A stretch of 5,104 bases of DNA from JAIBBG01 sp031417525 (GCA_031417525.1 JANOVT010000269.1:1-5104); one strand, 5' to 3'; counted from the stretch's first letter, positions 1 to 5,104 are shown. Notes: generated from the letters alone by a model not told the origin. Numbers and translations are program-made.

Positions 1-2
1 GA

Positions 3-1277
3 AGTCATCTTTCTGTGAGTTTCGACAACCTTGAAGTAACAAGATGGAAGCCTGTTGTGCGGGTTGCATATGTTCAGAAGCTCTTAGTCGAAGCGCAGCG
101 AAGACGTAGAGATTCGAATCCCGCAGCGCAGCGATGCGGGAATTACTATCCTTATGGATTAACATGGAAAAACCCTGACACAGCAGACGACGAACAAGGC
201 ATTCACGATTGCACCTATCAGGACAAAGAATTTCAGTTTGCGGAATTTAGCGACGGTCATGGCTTGGCACTCCATGATTTCCATGCAAGAATGTATGATG
301 GAGCGACAGGTCGATGGTTAGTTCCTGATCCTGCTGGGCAGTTCGCCAATCCGTATTTGGCGATGGGGAATAATCCAGTGAGTAGCGTGGATCCGGATGG
401 AAGGTTTGTTGAAATAATCGCAGGCGCAGTAATTGGAGCAGTTGCAAATGTTGTGATTGCAGGTGTTCAGGGTAATCTTACAGGAGACAATTGGTATAAA
501 TATGCTGCTGTCGGGGCACTGGCTGGTGGGCTAGGAGTTGCAACTGGCGGTGGTGCTATGTCATTGATGGGCGGTGGTAGTTTTGGTGCTGGATTTATCG
601 GATCTTCGGCAGCAGCAAGTGCTTCTGGTTTTGGCGCTGGTGCTGTTTCAGGAGCGGCCGGTGGTCTTGCTTCTGGTTTTGCGAATGGTGCCGGAAGCGG
701 TTGGATACAAAATAATACTTTCAGTCAATCGATGGAAATGGGATTTGAACAAAGTGTGATTGGTGGCATGATAGGGTTTGGAATGGGAGGAATTGCTTCG
801 GGTATTGGAGCTTCTAAGCATGGCAAAGATTTTTGGTCGGGGAAGGACAAGGCTTCATCTACCATCTATTCAGGCCAAGATGGCAATTCAGTGGAAGCTT
901 CAATTTCATCTAGTGATCCTACTCAAATCGTAGATAGAGCAGAGTTAGCTGGTACTATTGGAGAACATGCTCCGAATACTTGCGGCGCACCAGTTCTGGA
1001 TGTTGTACCTAGTGATGCAATTTTAAGTAATGGAAAAAAAGCAGCTTCGACAAAAATGAATGATTGGACTTCCATTGAGACTTATAAGAGTAAGTATAAT
1101 TGTAGGATACGATACAAGTATTATTGGGCTCCTAGAGATACTCAGTGGTATAAAAATGGTTTTACTTATAATGACTCTTTTTGGGCGGTTCCACAATATT
1201 ATGATCCAATATGGAATCATACTGGCGCACCCACATGGATATTTGACGATTATACTGGAATCAAAGTTCACCCATAA
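3..1277 (+). CDS. RHS repeat-associated core protein, C-terminal part (partial at left edge), candidate polymorphic toxin
   Basis: The frame is open to the left edge (codons from base 3), so the GTG at 15 is not a real start and this is the 3' end of a long RHS/YD-repeat gene. The RHS-associated core runs from FDNLEVT (about 24-44) through YYPYGL (about 145-162), ARMYDGATGRW and DPAG (327-338) to MGNNPVSSVDPDG (DPDG at 390-401). In characterised RHS proteins this last region is where the variable tip is cleaved off. It is followed by a Gly/Ala-rich hydrophobic stretch (about 402-815), the motif GKDFWSGK (about 822-845), and a tip of roughly 130 residues that I do not recognise, ending in an aromatic-rich segment (about 1110-1274). 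I see no HNH, PCxxC-type deaminase or other standard toxin motif. GC is near 60% around 601-660 but about 32% around 1021-1080, fitting an exchangeable tip. A pair of palindromes is inserted in frame at about 71-142. Toxin activity is inferred from architecture only. Confidence 0.88.
   Translation, partial: SHLSVSFDNLEVTRWKPVVRVAYVQKLLVEAQRRRRDSNPAAQRCGNYYPYGLTWKNPDTADDEQGIHDCTYQDKEFQFAEFSDGHGLALHDFHARMYDGATGRWLVPDPAGQFANPYLAMGNNPVSSVDPDGRFVEIIAGAVIGAVANVVIAGVQGNLTGDNWYKYAAVGALAGGLGVATGGGAMSLMGGGSFGAGFIGSSAAASASGFGAGAVSGAAGGLASGFANGAGSGWIQNNTFSQSMEMGFEQSVIGGMIGFGMGGIASGIGASKHGKDFWSGKDKASSTIYSGQDGNSVEASISSSDPTQIVDRAELAGTIGEHAPNTCGAPVLDVVPSDAILSNGKKAASTKMNDWTSIETYKSKYNCRIRYKYYWAPRDTQWYKNGFTYNDSFWAVPQYYDPIWNHTGAPTWIFDDYTGIKVHP
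71..142. repeat. In-frame pair of palindromic repeat units inside the RHS gene
   Basis: Two units share the exact 10-mer AGCGCAGCGA at 92-101 and 125-134, 33 bases apart and so in the same reading frame. The second unit is a hairpin with a 7-bp stem (119-125 with 135-141) around the 9-base loop GCGCAGCGA. The first has a broken stem (CTCT 81-84 with AGAG 108-111; GTC 87-89 with GAC 103-105) around the same core. The encoded segment (VQKLLVEAQRRRR, then DSNPAAQRCGN) is highly basic. It separates VVRVAY from YYPYGL, two pieces that would normally be almost adjacent in an RHS core. The exact element borders are estimated. Confidence 0.6.
402..815 (+). other. Gly/Ala-rich hydrophobic region of the RHS protein
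   Basis: Directly after DPDG the protein becomes hydrophobic and glycine/alanine-rich, with possible membrane-inserting segments: IIAGAVIGAVANVVIAG, AAVGALAGGLGVATGGGA, and a later VIGGMIGFGMGGIASGIG. Such pretoxin stretches commonly link the RHS core to the variable tip and are proposed to help translocation. That role is general knowledge of polymorphic toxins, not something shown here. Confidence 0.55.
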
Positions 1278-1291
1278 ATTTGAAAGTTTTT

Positions 1292-2182
1292 ATGCGCTCT
1301 TTGCCATTTTATGCTCTCTTCTTCAATATGTCTTTGCTAGTCTTATGTTCGCAAGCTCAAGTGGGAGATACCATTTGGTATGAGCCCAAATTCAATTACA
1401 GAGTGCATGACTATGATATAACTCGTGGTTGCAACATAATAACTGGTGATTCAACATTTACAGAAATTATTTATTATGACTCGACTAGAATATGGATAAA
1501 GGAAGAATATAAATTTAATCCTCTTATTGGAAATGAAAGTAAGGTCCGTCACGGTTATCTTTTTTCATTTGCTCCAGATGGCCGCATAGAATTTATTTCG
1601 GAATGGAGGAATGACGATATGATAAGTGCAGTCCATTATTTTGAAAATGGAAATATTAGCTCCATTTTACAGCGGTTTGAAGGAAGTGAATTGTACAACT
1701 CAAGATGGATAAGTTATTTTGAGAATGGAAACACCGAGTCAATTGAACTTCAGCTGGATGGTTTACCAATATGGCAGGAATGGTATTGTGAAAATGGGCA
1801 ATTGATTTCTGCATTCAAAATCCAAGAGCACTACGATCAACGGAATTGGTTACCTGATACGAATTATGTTGAATATCATTGTAATGGCAAATTACATCGG
1901 CATTATCAATATTCTTATTATAATCTTCATCTGGCGTTCGGGAAATGCGAAGAGTGGTATGAAACTGGAGTTATTTCCAGAAGATATGAATATGATGCAT
2001 TTTGGGATAGCAATTACAAACAATATAGCAGATCAAAAATCGGAATTTGGAAGTATTACGATGAGAATGGCAGACTTTGGAAGATTCAGAAATTTAAACG
2101 AAATCAATTGCAGAAAGCAAACATACGCTTTAAGTGTGCTAAGTGTGAAGAGTTTTTCAAAGAACCAAATGAAAGCGGCTAA
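1292..2182 (+). CDS. YwqK-family MORN_2-repeat protein with signal peptide, candidate immunity/antitoxin of the RHS tip
   Basis: I place the start at the ATG at 1292 (296 aa). A TTG four codons upstream (1280) is in frame, but the ATG opens directly into a signal peptide, MRSLPFYALFFNMSLLVLC, with likely cleavage after SQA (residues 20-22). The mature protein carries about seven degenerate MORN_2-like repeats of the form Y-x-ENG-x-(L/I)-x-x-(I/Y). Examples are YFENGNISSI (about 116), YFENGNTESI (142), WYCENGQLISAF (164), WYETGVISRRYEY (222) and YYDENGRLWKIQKF (255). This is the signature of the YwqK family (COG2849), named after the Bacillus subtilis antitoxin of the YwqJ toxin. It ends with a CxxC (KCAKCEE). 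It starts 14 bases after the RHS stop and is equally AT-rich, so the two are probably co-transcribed and a toxin-immunity pair. YwqK-like proteins are abundant in Bacteroidota and many have no proven toxin partner, so the immunity role is inference. Confidence 0.8.
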   Translation: MRSLPFYALFFNMSLLVLCSQAQVGDTIWYEPKFNYRVHDYDITRGCNIITGDSTFTEIIYYDSTRIWIKEEYKFNPLIGNESKVRHGYLFSFAPDGRIEFISEWRNDDMISAVHYFENGNISSILQRFEGSELYNSRWISYFENGNTESIELQLDGLPIWQEWYCENGQLISAFKIQEHYDQRNWLPDTNYVEYHCNGKLHRHYQYSYYNLHLAFGKCEEWYETGVISRRYEYDAFWDSNYKQYSRSKIGIWKYYDENGRLWKIQKFKRNQLQKANIRFKCAKCEEFFKEPNESG

Positions 2183-2375
2183 ATGAGCCAGAAACAATGA
2201 TCAAGTTTATAGATCTATTTGTCAGATAACTTCTGATACTAGCTTCAAAATGCTGAATTCTTCCAAATGTTCCGGTGCTGAATATGATGAAAAAAATATA
2301 GTATATAATTTCAAACCTCAAGTTTCTAAACCTGACAGCAGTAACCAGTTTATAAAATAATGCTACTCAAAAGTC

Positions 2376-2397
2376 GGAACGCCAACGTTCTTTCTTT
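2376..2397 (+). terminator. Weak intrinsic-terminator-like hairpin after the RHS/YwqK pair
   Basis: GAACG (2377-2381) pairs with CGTTC (2386-2390) around a CCAA loop, extendable by one G-T pair, and is followed by TTTCTTT. The stem is short and the T tract is interrupted. It lies about 195 bases after the YwqK stop, so this is only a candidate 3' end for that transcript. Confidence 0.22.
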
Positions 2398-2430
2398 GAA
2401 TCCTTCGAAGACTTTGATTTATCGGAACCT

Positions 2431-2478
2431 CATCGCGCAGGCATGGCTCACCGAAGAGGCGAGGTATGAATCGGGCTT
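2431..2478. repeat. Long direct repeat, copy 1
   Basis: Bases 2440-2465 match 2796-2821 at 25 of 26 positions, with core GGCATGGCTCACCGAAGAGG. Similarity extends left (CATCGCGCA against CATCCCGCG) and right (to CGGGCTT, with a two-base gap). The two copies are 356 bases apart in the same orientation and bracket the palindromic array. Confidence 0.75.
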
Positions 2479-2590
2479 TCGGCGGCTCCGTTTGAGCCGG
2501 AATCAGGTGACGAACTTTCTGTAATATCCACAACCGCTATTTCATCTCGCAAATGCAATAGGAAACGCCTATGCAATGGGGTTTGCTGAT

Positions 2591-2764
2591 TTTTAGTGTC
2601 CAAAAAAATCAGTGACAAAAAAATTGGACACCATTTTAGTGTCCAAAAAAAATGCCTATGAAAATCTTGGACACCAAATTTGGTGTCCAAGAAATATGCT
2701 CATGAAAAAGTTGGACACTAAAATTGGTTTTCAAAAAATACAGTTACAAAAAATCCGTACACCT
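2591..2764. repeat. Four-unit tandem array (43-44 bp period) of alternating palindromic half-sites
   Basis: Units lie at 2591-2633, 2634-2676, 2677-2720 and a degenerate 2721-2764. The 8-mer GTGTCCAA occurs at 2596, 2639 and 2683, and its reverse complement TTGGACAC at 2624, 2667 and 2711. The orientation alternates strictly, with steps of 28, 15, 28, 16 and 28 bases. Read another way, 23-24 bp palindromic repeats (2624-2646, 2667-2690, 2711-2734) alternate with A-rich spacers of exactly 20 bases (2604-2623, 2647-2666, 2691-2710, 2735-2754). The spacers resemble one another (A-run, central TNATG-like, A-run) and no cas gene is visible, so I do not call it CRISPR. The period is not a multiple of three, so it is unlikely to be coding. 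Confidence 0.85.
2665..2692. repeat. 28-bp perfect palindrome within the array
   Basis: The left half TCTTGGACACCAAA (2665-2678) is followed directly by its exact reverse complement (2679-2692), with no central spacer. It is the best preserved junction of the array. The preceding junction (2624-2646) has only its 8-bp arms intact around a 7-base centre, and the following one (2711-2734) has a decayed right arm. Confidence 0.9.
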
Positions 2765-2786
2765 GAGGCTTCGCAAAATTTGCCCC

Positions 2787-2837
2787 CATCCCGCGGGCAT
2801 GGCTCACCGAAGAGGCCAGGTTTGATGGCGCGGGCTT
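2787..2837. repeat. Long direct repeat, copy 2, with its own stem
   Basis: This is the second copy of the repeat at 2431-2478. Here the conserved core (2796-2821) lies inside a 6-bp inverted repeat, CCCGCG (2790-2795) with CGCGGG (2829-2834). It can therefore form a long-loop hairpin, while the corresponding flanks of copy 1 have diverged. It lies 22 bases after the end of the palindromic array. Confidence 0.75.
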
Positions 2838-2842
2838 GACAA

Positions 2843-2973
2843 GCATAAACCCATCTCTATATGCTTTACTTGGCTTAGCCTCCTGCTGTCCGGGAGGCTA
2901 CCAGAAATAGATTAGATACAGCAGAGTGAAGGATTATAAAGCCTGAGTCATTAAGTAAAGCTTTTGTCTATGC
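2843..2973. other. Nested inverted repeats, possible structured RNA or 3' structure
   Basis: Three inverted repeats are nested: GCATA (2843-2847) with TATGC (2969-2973), GCTTTACTT (2863-2871) with AAGTAAAGC (2953-2961), and TAGCCTCC (2876-2883) with GGAGGCTA (2893-2900) around a 9-base loop. The 8-bp hairpin lacks a following T tract on either strand, so it is not a classic terminator. The segment lies downstream of the minus-strand pentapeptide gene and may belong to its 3' end. No open frame of note is present. Confidence 0.4.
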
Positions 2974-2980
2974 AAAAAAA

Positions 2981-3553
2981 TCACTCAACAACCAATTGAT
3001 ACTTGTCCAATAACCTCAAAGCCCCCACCGAATCAAAACGCGCTTTTTTCATTCGATTCTGCTCAGGATCAATTGTGAAGTTGTAGGAATTCCGAAAATC
3101 GCATTGTTCCAGATTCGTTTCCATAAAAGTGGATCCTGATAAGTCGCATTCGCTGAATTTCGCTGATTGAAGATTGGCTTTGGAAAAATCGGCTTCCAAT
3201 ATTTTGCATTGAATAAAAACAGTCTTTTTCAGCGACATATTAAAGAACGTCGCATGACTTAGGTTGCAATTTTCAAACGAGAATTCAAGCCCGAATGGAT
3301 TGCACATTTCGAAACGAAGCCCTAAGAGTTTACAATTCTTGAAACGAATCTTGCAGAAGGCAGTCTTCAAAATCGGTATCATGGTCAGATTGCAGTTTTC
3401 AAATTCACATTCGTTGAATTTGATTCCTGAAAAATCGATTGTTGTAAAATCGCCATCCTGAAAAGTACAGTTATCGTATTCTCCTTTCAGCAAAACATTC
3501 TCTGCTAAATCAGCTTTTGAAAAAGTTTTTCCTTCTATAAAATTTGCAGACAT
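2981..3553 (-). CDS. Pentapeptide-repeat protein (190 aa)
   Basis: The protein is built almost throughout (residues about 5-155) from pentapeptide repeats of the A(D/N)LXX or XXFXX kind, for example KADLAEN, DFSGIKFNECEFENCNL, ADFSKANLQSAKF and CDLSGSTFMETNLEQCDF. Such repeats fold into a right-handed quadrilateral beta-helix, with Phe/Leu filling the core every fifth residue. The C-terminal part (NFTIDPEQNRMKKARF and a short helical tail) is of a type I recall from Bacteroidota members of COG1357. The size is close to Qnr/McbG-like proteins. Some of those shield DNA gyrase from inhibitors, but most pentapeptide proteins have no known function and no loop or residue here proves a gyrase role. 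There is no signal peptide, so it is probably cytoplasmic. The start is ATG at 3553-3551, preceded by an AT-rich leader without Shine-Dalgarno. It is monocistronic by spacing. Confidence 0.88.
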   Translation of the reverse strand: MSANFIEGKTFSKADLAENVLLKGEYDNCTFQDGDFTTIDFSGIKFNECEFENCNLTMIPILKTAFCKIRFKNCKLLGLRFEMCNPFGLEFSFENCNLSHATFFNMSLKKTVFIQCKILEADFSKANLQSAKFSECDLSGSTFMETNLEQCDFRNSYNFTIDPEQNRMKKARFDSVGALRLLDKYQLVVE

Positions 3554-3588
3554 ATTATTTATCGGATTAACGTGTTAAAATGCATAAG

Positions 3589-3650
3589 CTTGAAACCACC
3601 ACATAGTGGCACGCAAGGGCACCAAGGAATTTCACACAAAGATCACAAAA
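3589..3650. repeat. CACAAAG-type intergenic repeat, left arm of inverted pair
   Basis: This arm reads CTTGAAACCAC, then a 15-base insertion (3600-3614) that forms a CCAC/GTGG mini-hairpin with the preceding bases, then GGCACCAAGGAATTTCACAC followed by AAAGATCACAAAA. Apart from the insertion and a few substitutions it is the reverse complement of 3808-3855. Confidence 0.8.
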
Positions 3651-3807
3651 GGTTTTTTATACAGAACTCAAAGCATTCATTGCAACATTTGTTCAAGGAT
3701 AACTCTGCAACTGCTGTCATGGCAAACATCCCGGTTGAATTTTAAATGAAAACGAAGATGCGCAATGAGAAAAAGGGTTGACCGGGTGATTAAAAGGTGG
3801 GATATAA
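3651..3807. other. AT-rich interior between the inverted CACAAAG-type repeats
   Basis: I see no open frame above a few codons and no RNA gene. The only structure noted is a 6-bp inverted pair, CCCGGT (3730-3735) with ACCGGG (3781-3786). With its arms the whole unit spans 3589-3855 (267 bp). That would suit either a small non-autonomous mobile element or two independent insertions of the same repeat in opposite directions. Confidence 0.4.
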
Positions 3808-3855
3808 TTTTGTGTTCTTTGTGTGAAATTCCTTGGTGTCCTTTGTGGTTTCAAG
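3808..3855. repeat. CACAAAG-type intergenic repeat, right arm of inverted pair
   Basis: TTTTGTGTTCTTTGTGTGAA, continuing to TTTGTGGTTTCAAG, is the inverted counterpart of 3589-3650 without the 15-base insertion. The stretch from the CACAAA end through CCAAGGAATTTCACAC is nearly identical between arms. I recall such TTTGTG/CACAAAG repeats as frequent between genes in Bacteroidota genomes; this is memory, not a search result. Confidence 0.8.
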
Positions 3856-3967
3856 GCCACGGGACTTAAAACGTTCATGCGAATTTTTTAATTTAGCGTG
3901 TCAACATCGCCAAGTTCAGTTCATTGGGATTGACCACCGGAAACAGGTTTTTAAAAATCCCGACTCT

Positions 3968-4285
3968 TTAACTTACCCCACCACGCATGTACAATTCAAT
4001 AATACCCATGACAAGTTTCAACATAAACAAGATGCATAACGATGCGGTAATGATGAACCTCACTCTCTTTTCTGTATGAGCAAAAGCATCCCAGCGAACG
4101 ATCATATCTACAAGAATGGAAGCAAGCGCAAGGAATTCCAGAAACGTGATCAGTTTCCAATGTCCGATGACTTCCTTATGGAATCCTTGCATGAAAGTGG
4201 ACGATTTCGATGCCCAATAAAGGATGTTGTAAATCACAAGTACAGCAATCGTAGCAGTGATGAGATGAGAATTATTTTTTTTCAA
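3968..4285 (-). CDS. Small three-helix membrane protein of unknown function (105 aa), TTG start
   Basis: I do not recognise the family. Three hydrophobic segments are clear: about residues 8-26 (LITATIAVLVIYNILYWAS), 43-63 (WKLITFLEFLALASILVDMIV) and 73-100 (VRFIITASLCILFMLKLVMG onward). Polar linkers carry H/K/R-rich stretches (HKEVIGH, RWDAFAHTEKR), so it is an integral inner-membrane protein. No ATG lies between the upstream in-frame stop (TAA on the minus strand at 4294-4292) and residue 32. TTG at 4285-4283, followed by KKNN, is the only ordinary start that keeps the first helix. It begins 14 bases after the threonine aldolase stop on the same strand, so co-transcription is likely. That neighbour says nothing definite about its job. 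Confidence 0.7.
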   Translation of the reverse strand: MKKNNSHLITATIAVLVIYNILYWASKSSTFMQGFHKEVIGHWKLITFLEFLALASILVDMIVRWDAFAHTEKRVRFIITASLCILFMLKLVMGIIELYMRGGVS

Positions 4286-4299
4286 TGAAATTTAATTTA

Positions 4300-5104
4300 T
4301 TAATACATGCCCGGCAATCGTACACCTGATGTGGGTTGTGTCATTGGTTGAACCTTAAAAATCATGGCTTCGAATTCTCTTAAAAGTTCATCACCAAAAT
4401 CAAGGTGTGTGACCATTCTGAGTTTATCGGGGCCAAAGGTGAAACATTTGATTCCATTCGCCGCAAGTGCCTGAAGAGCTTCTCCGGAAGTAATTCCATC
4501 CTTCATTTTCGCAATGACGATGTTGGTATCCACCGGCATCACTTCACTCACCCAACTGCATTCGTTCAACAACTCCCCTATTTTTTTTGCCCGCAGATGA
4601 TCGTCCTTCAATCGTTCAATGTTGTTTTGAAGTGCATAAAGTCCTGCTGCTGCGATAAATCCCGCCTGACGCATTCCTCCACCGAAGTTTTTTCGGCGAC
4701 GGTGAGAGCGATAAATAAAATCTTTCGAGCCTACGAGTACACTTCCAACAGGAGCTCCCAGACCTTTGCTGAGACAAATAGAAATCGAATCGAAGAGTGA
4801 ACCGAATTCTTTGGACGAAACACCGGATGCAATCAACGCATTAAAAATGCGCGCACCATCACAGTGAAACTTCAATCCGCGCTCTTTGCAGAGAGCACTG
4901 ATGCGTCGCAATTCATCGATATCATAAATGGATCCACCACCTTTGTTGCAGGTATTTTCAACACAAACTAAGGTAGTACGAGGAAAATGGGCATCGTCTG
5001 CATTGATGTTGGCCAGCACCTGATCTGCCGTAATTCTGCCTCGATCACCTGCGATCAATCGCACACTGGCGCCTGAGTTTTGAGCAATGCCACCACCTTC
5101 GTAT
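4300..5104 (-). CDS. ltaE: Low-specificity L-threonine aldolase (partial, N-terminus beyond right edge)
   Basis: This is a PLP enzyme of fold type I that splits L-threonine/L-allo-threonine into glycine and acetaldehyde in the cytoplasm. Visible family motifs in order (residues from the window edge): YEGGGIAQNSGA (1-12, codons up to base 5103), GDRGRIT, ENTCNKGGG (about 49-57), the HCDGAR motif with the PLP-interacting Asp/Arg (about 80-85), the Schiff-base lysine in SICLSKGLGAPVGS (Lys about 113), and RRKNFGGGMRQAG (about 136-148). The C-terminal domain ends in LPGMY. With the lysine at about 197 in E. coli LtaE, roughly 85 N-terminal residues are missing on the right. The frame is open through the GTG at 5064, which is an internal Val and not the start. 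All key residues in the visible part are intact. The gene lies 14 bases upstream of the small membrane protein. Confidence 0.95.
   Translation of the reverse strand, partial: YEGGGIAQNSGASVRLIAGDRGRITADQVLANINADDAHFPRTTLVCVENTCNKGGGSIYDIDELRRISALCKERGLKFHCDGARIFNALIASGVSSKEFGSLFDSISICLSKGLGAPVGSVLVGSKDFIYRSHRRRKNFGGGMRQAGFIAAAGLYALQNNIERLKDDHLRAKKIGELLNECSWVSEVMPVDTNIVIAKMKDGITSGEALQALAANGIKCFTFGPDKLRMVTHLDFGDELLREFEAMIFKVQPMTQPTSGVRLPGMY

Larger units (their letters stand above)
2183..2590. other. Gene-poor intergenic region after the RHS/YwqK locus
   Basis: No convincing gene is present. One frame is open at 2187-2360 (possible ATG at 2250, 36 residues) and another at 2360-2524 (54 residues, ATG overlapping the previous stop as TAATG). 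The first could be debris of an old cargo gene; the second mostly translates a repeat. Structure present: a hairpin at 2376-2391; the first copy of the ~50-bp direct repeat (2431-2478); a 6-bp stem hairpin (2483-2488 with 2494-2499, loop CGTTT); and an imperfect hairpin around GCAATAGG/CCTATGC (2555-2573) with one bulged base. Confidence 0.6.

Noticed and set aside
1060..1383. 107-residue + strand frame across the RHS/YwqK junction
   Set aside because: It lies in another frame over two well-supported genes, whose domains and start/stop spacing are convincing.
2360..2524. 54-codon + strand frame starting with ATG overlapping the previous stop
   Set aside because: Most of it is the translated direct repeat and a hairpin; Arg/Leu-rich with no recognisable domain.
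2448..2690. 80-residue - strand open frame
   Set aside because: It covers the repeat array and direct repeat copy 1 in reverse. It is a by-product of low stop density in the repeats.
2591..2764. CRISPR array
   Set aside because: Repeat and spacer lengths (23-24 and 20) look CRISPR-like. However, the spacers are A-rich and similar to one another, the repeats are full palindromes that vary, and no cas gene or leader is visible.
2612..2839. 75-residue + strand open frame across the array
   Set aside because: It merely translates the 43-44 bp repeat units, whose period is not a multiple of three, and the direct repeat copy 2. No protein-like composition or start context.
2836..2863. Sigma70-type promoter TTGACA-16-TATATG
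   Set aside because: Six-base matches arise by chance, and Bacteroidota primary promoters typically use a TAnnTTTG -7 box, not seen here. Mentioned only as a weak hint.
2876..2900. Intrinsic terminator for the pentapeptide gene
   Set aside because: The 8-bp stem is good, but no T tract follows on the minus strand and it lies about 80 bases past the stop; kept only as part of the nested structure.
3833..4039. 68-residue + strand frame
   Set aside because: It begins in the CACAAAG-type repeat and runs antisense into the end of the small membrane protein; translated repeat.
4405..4800. 131-residue + strand frame opposite the aldolase
   Set aside because: It is antisense to the threonine aldolase, including its catalytic motifs, with no protein-family signal of its own.

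Overview
The window looks like an accessory, repeat-rich stretch of a Bacteroidota (Bacteroidetes) chromosome. The basis is an RHS core of the style common in that phylum, a YwqK/MORN_2-repeat protein straight behind it, starts without a Shine-Dalgarno sequence, and an intergenic inverted repeat of the TTTGTG/CACAAAG type that I associate with that phylum. This is an inference from content; there is no rRNA or other marker gene here.

Left part (1-2182, + strand): the 3' end of a large RHS-repeat protein. It has the RHS-associated core, a Gly/Ala-rich hydrophobic stretch and an unrecognised C-terminal tip. It is followed at once by a secreted YwqK-family protein made of MORN_2-like repeats. 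The layout is that of a polymorphic toxin tip with a candidate immunity or antitoxin partner. Both the tip and its neighbour are clearly more AT-rich than the RHS core. Two small palindromic units sharing a 10-base core lie in frame inside the RHS gene just before the YYPYGL motif and look like an inserted element.

Middle (2183-2980): about 800 bases with no convincing gene but much repeat structure. A roughly 50-bp direct repeat (2431-2478 and 2787-2837) brackets an alternating palindromic array at 2591-2764. That array has a 43-44 bp period, six exact TTGGACAC/GTGTCCAA half-sites and a 28-bp perfect palindrome. After the second direct repeat comes a set of nested inverted repeats (2843-2973).

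Right part (2981-5104, all genes on - strand): a pentapeptide-repeat protein; a roughly 270-bp stretch bounded by inverted copies of a CACAAAG-type repeat; a small three-helix membrane protein with a TTG start; and, 14 bases upstream of it, most of a low-specificity L-threonine aldolase running off the right edge. The aldolase and the membrane protein are probably co-transcribed. No functional link between this housekeeping-like pair and the toxin-like locus is visible.
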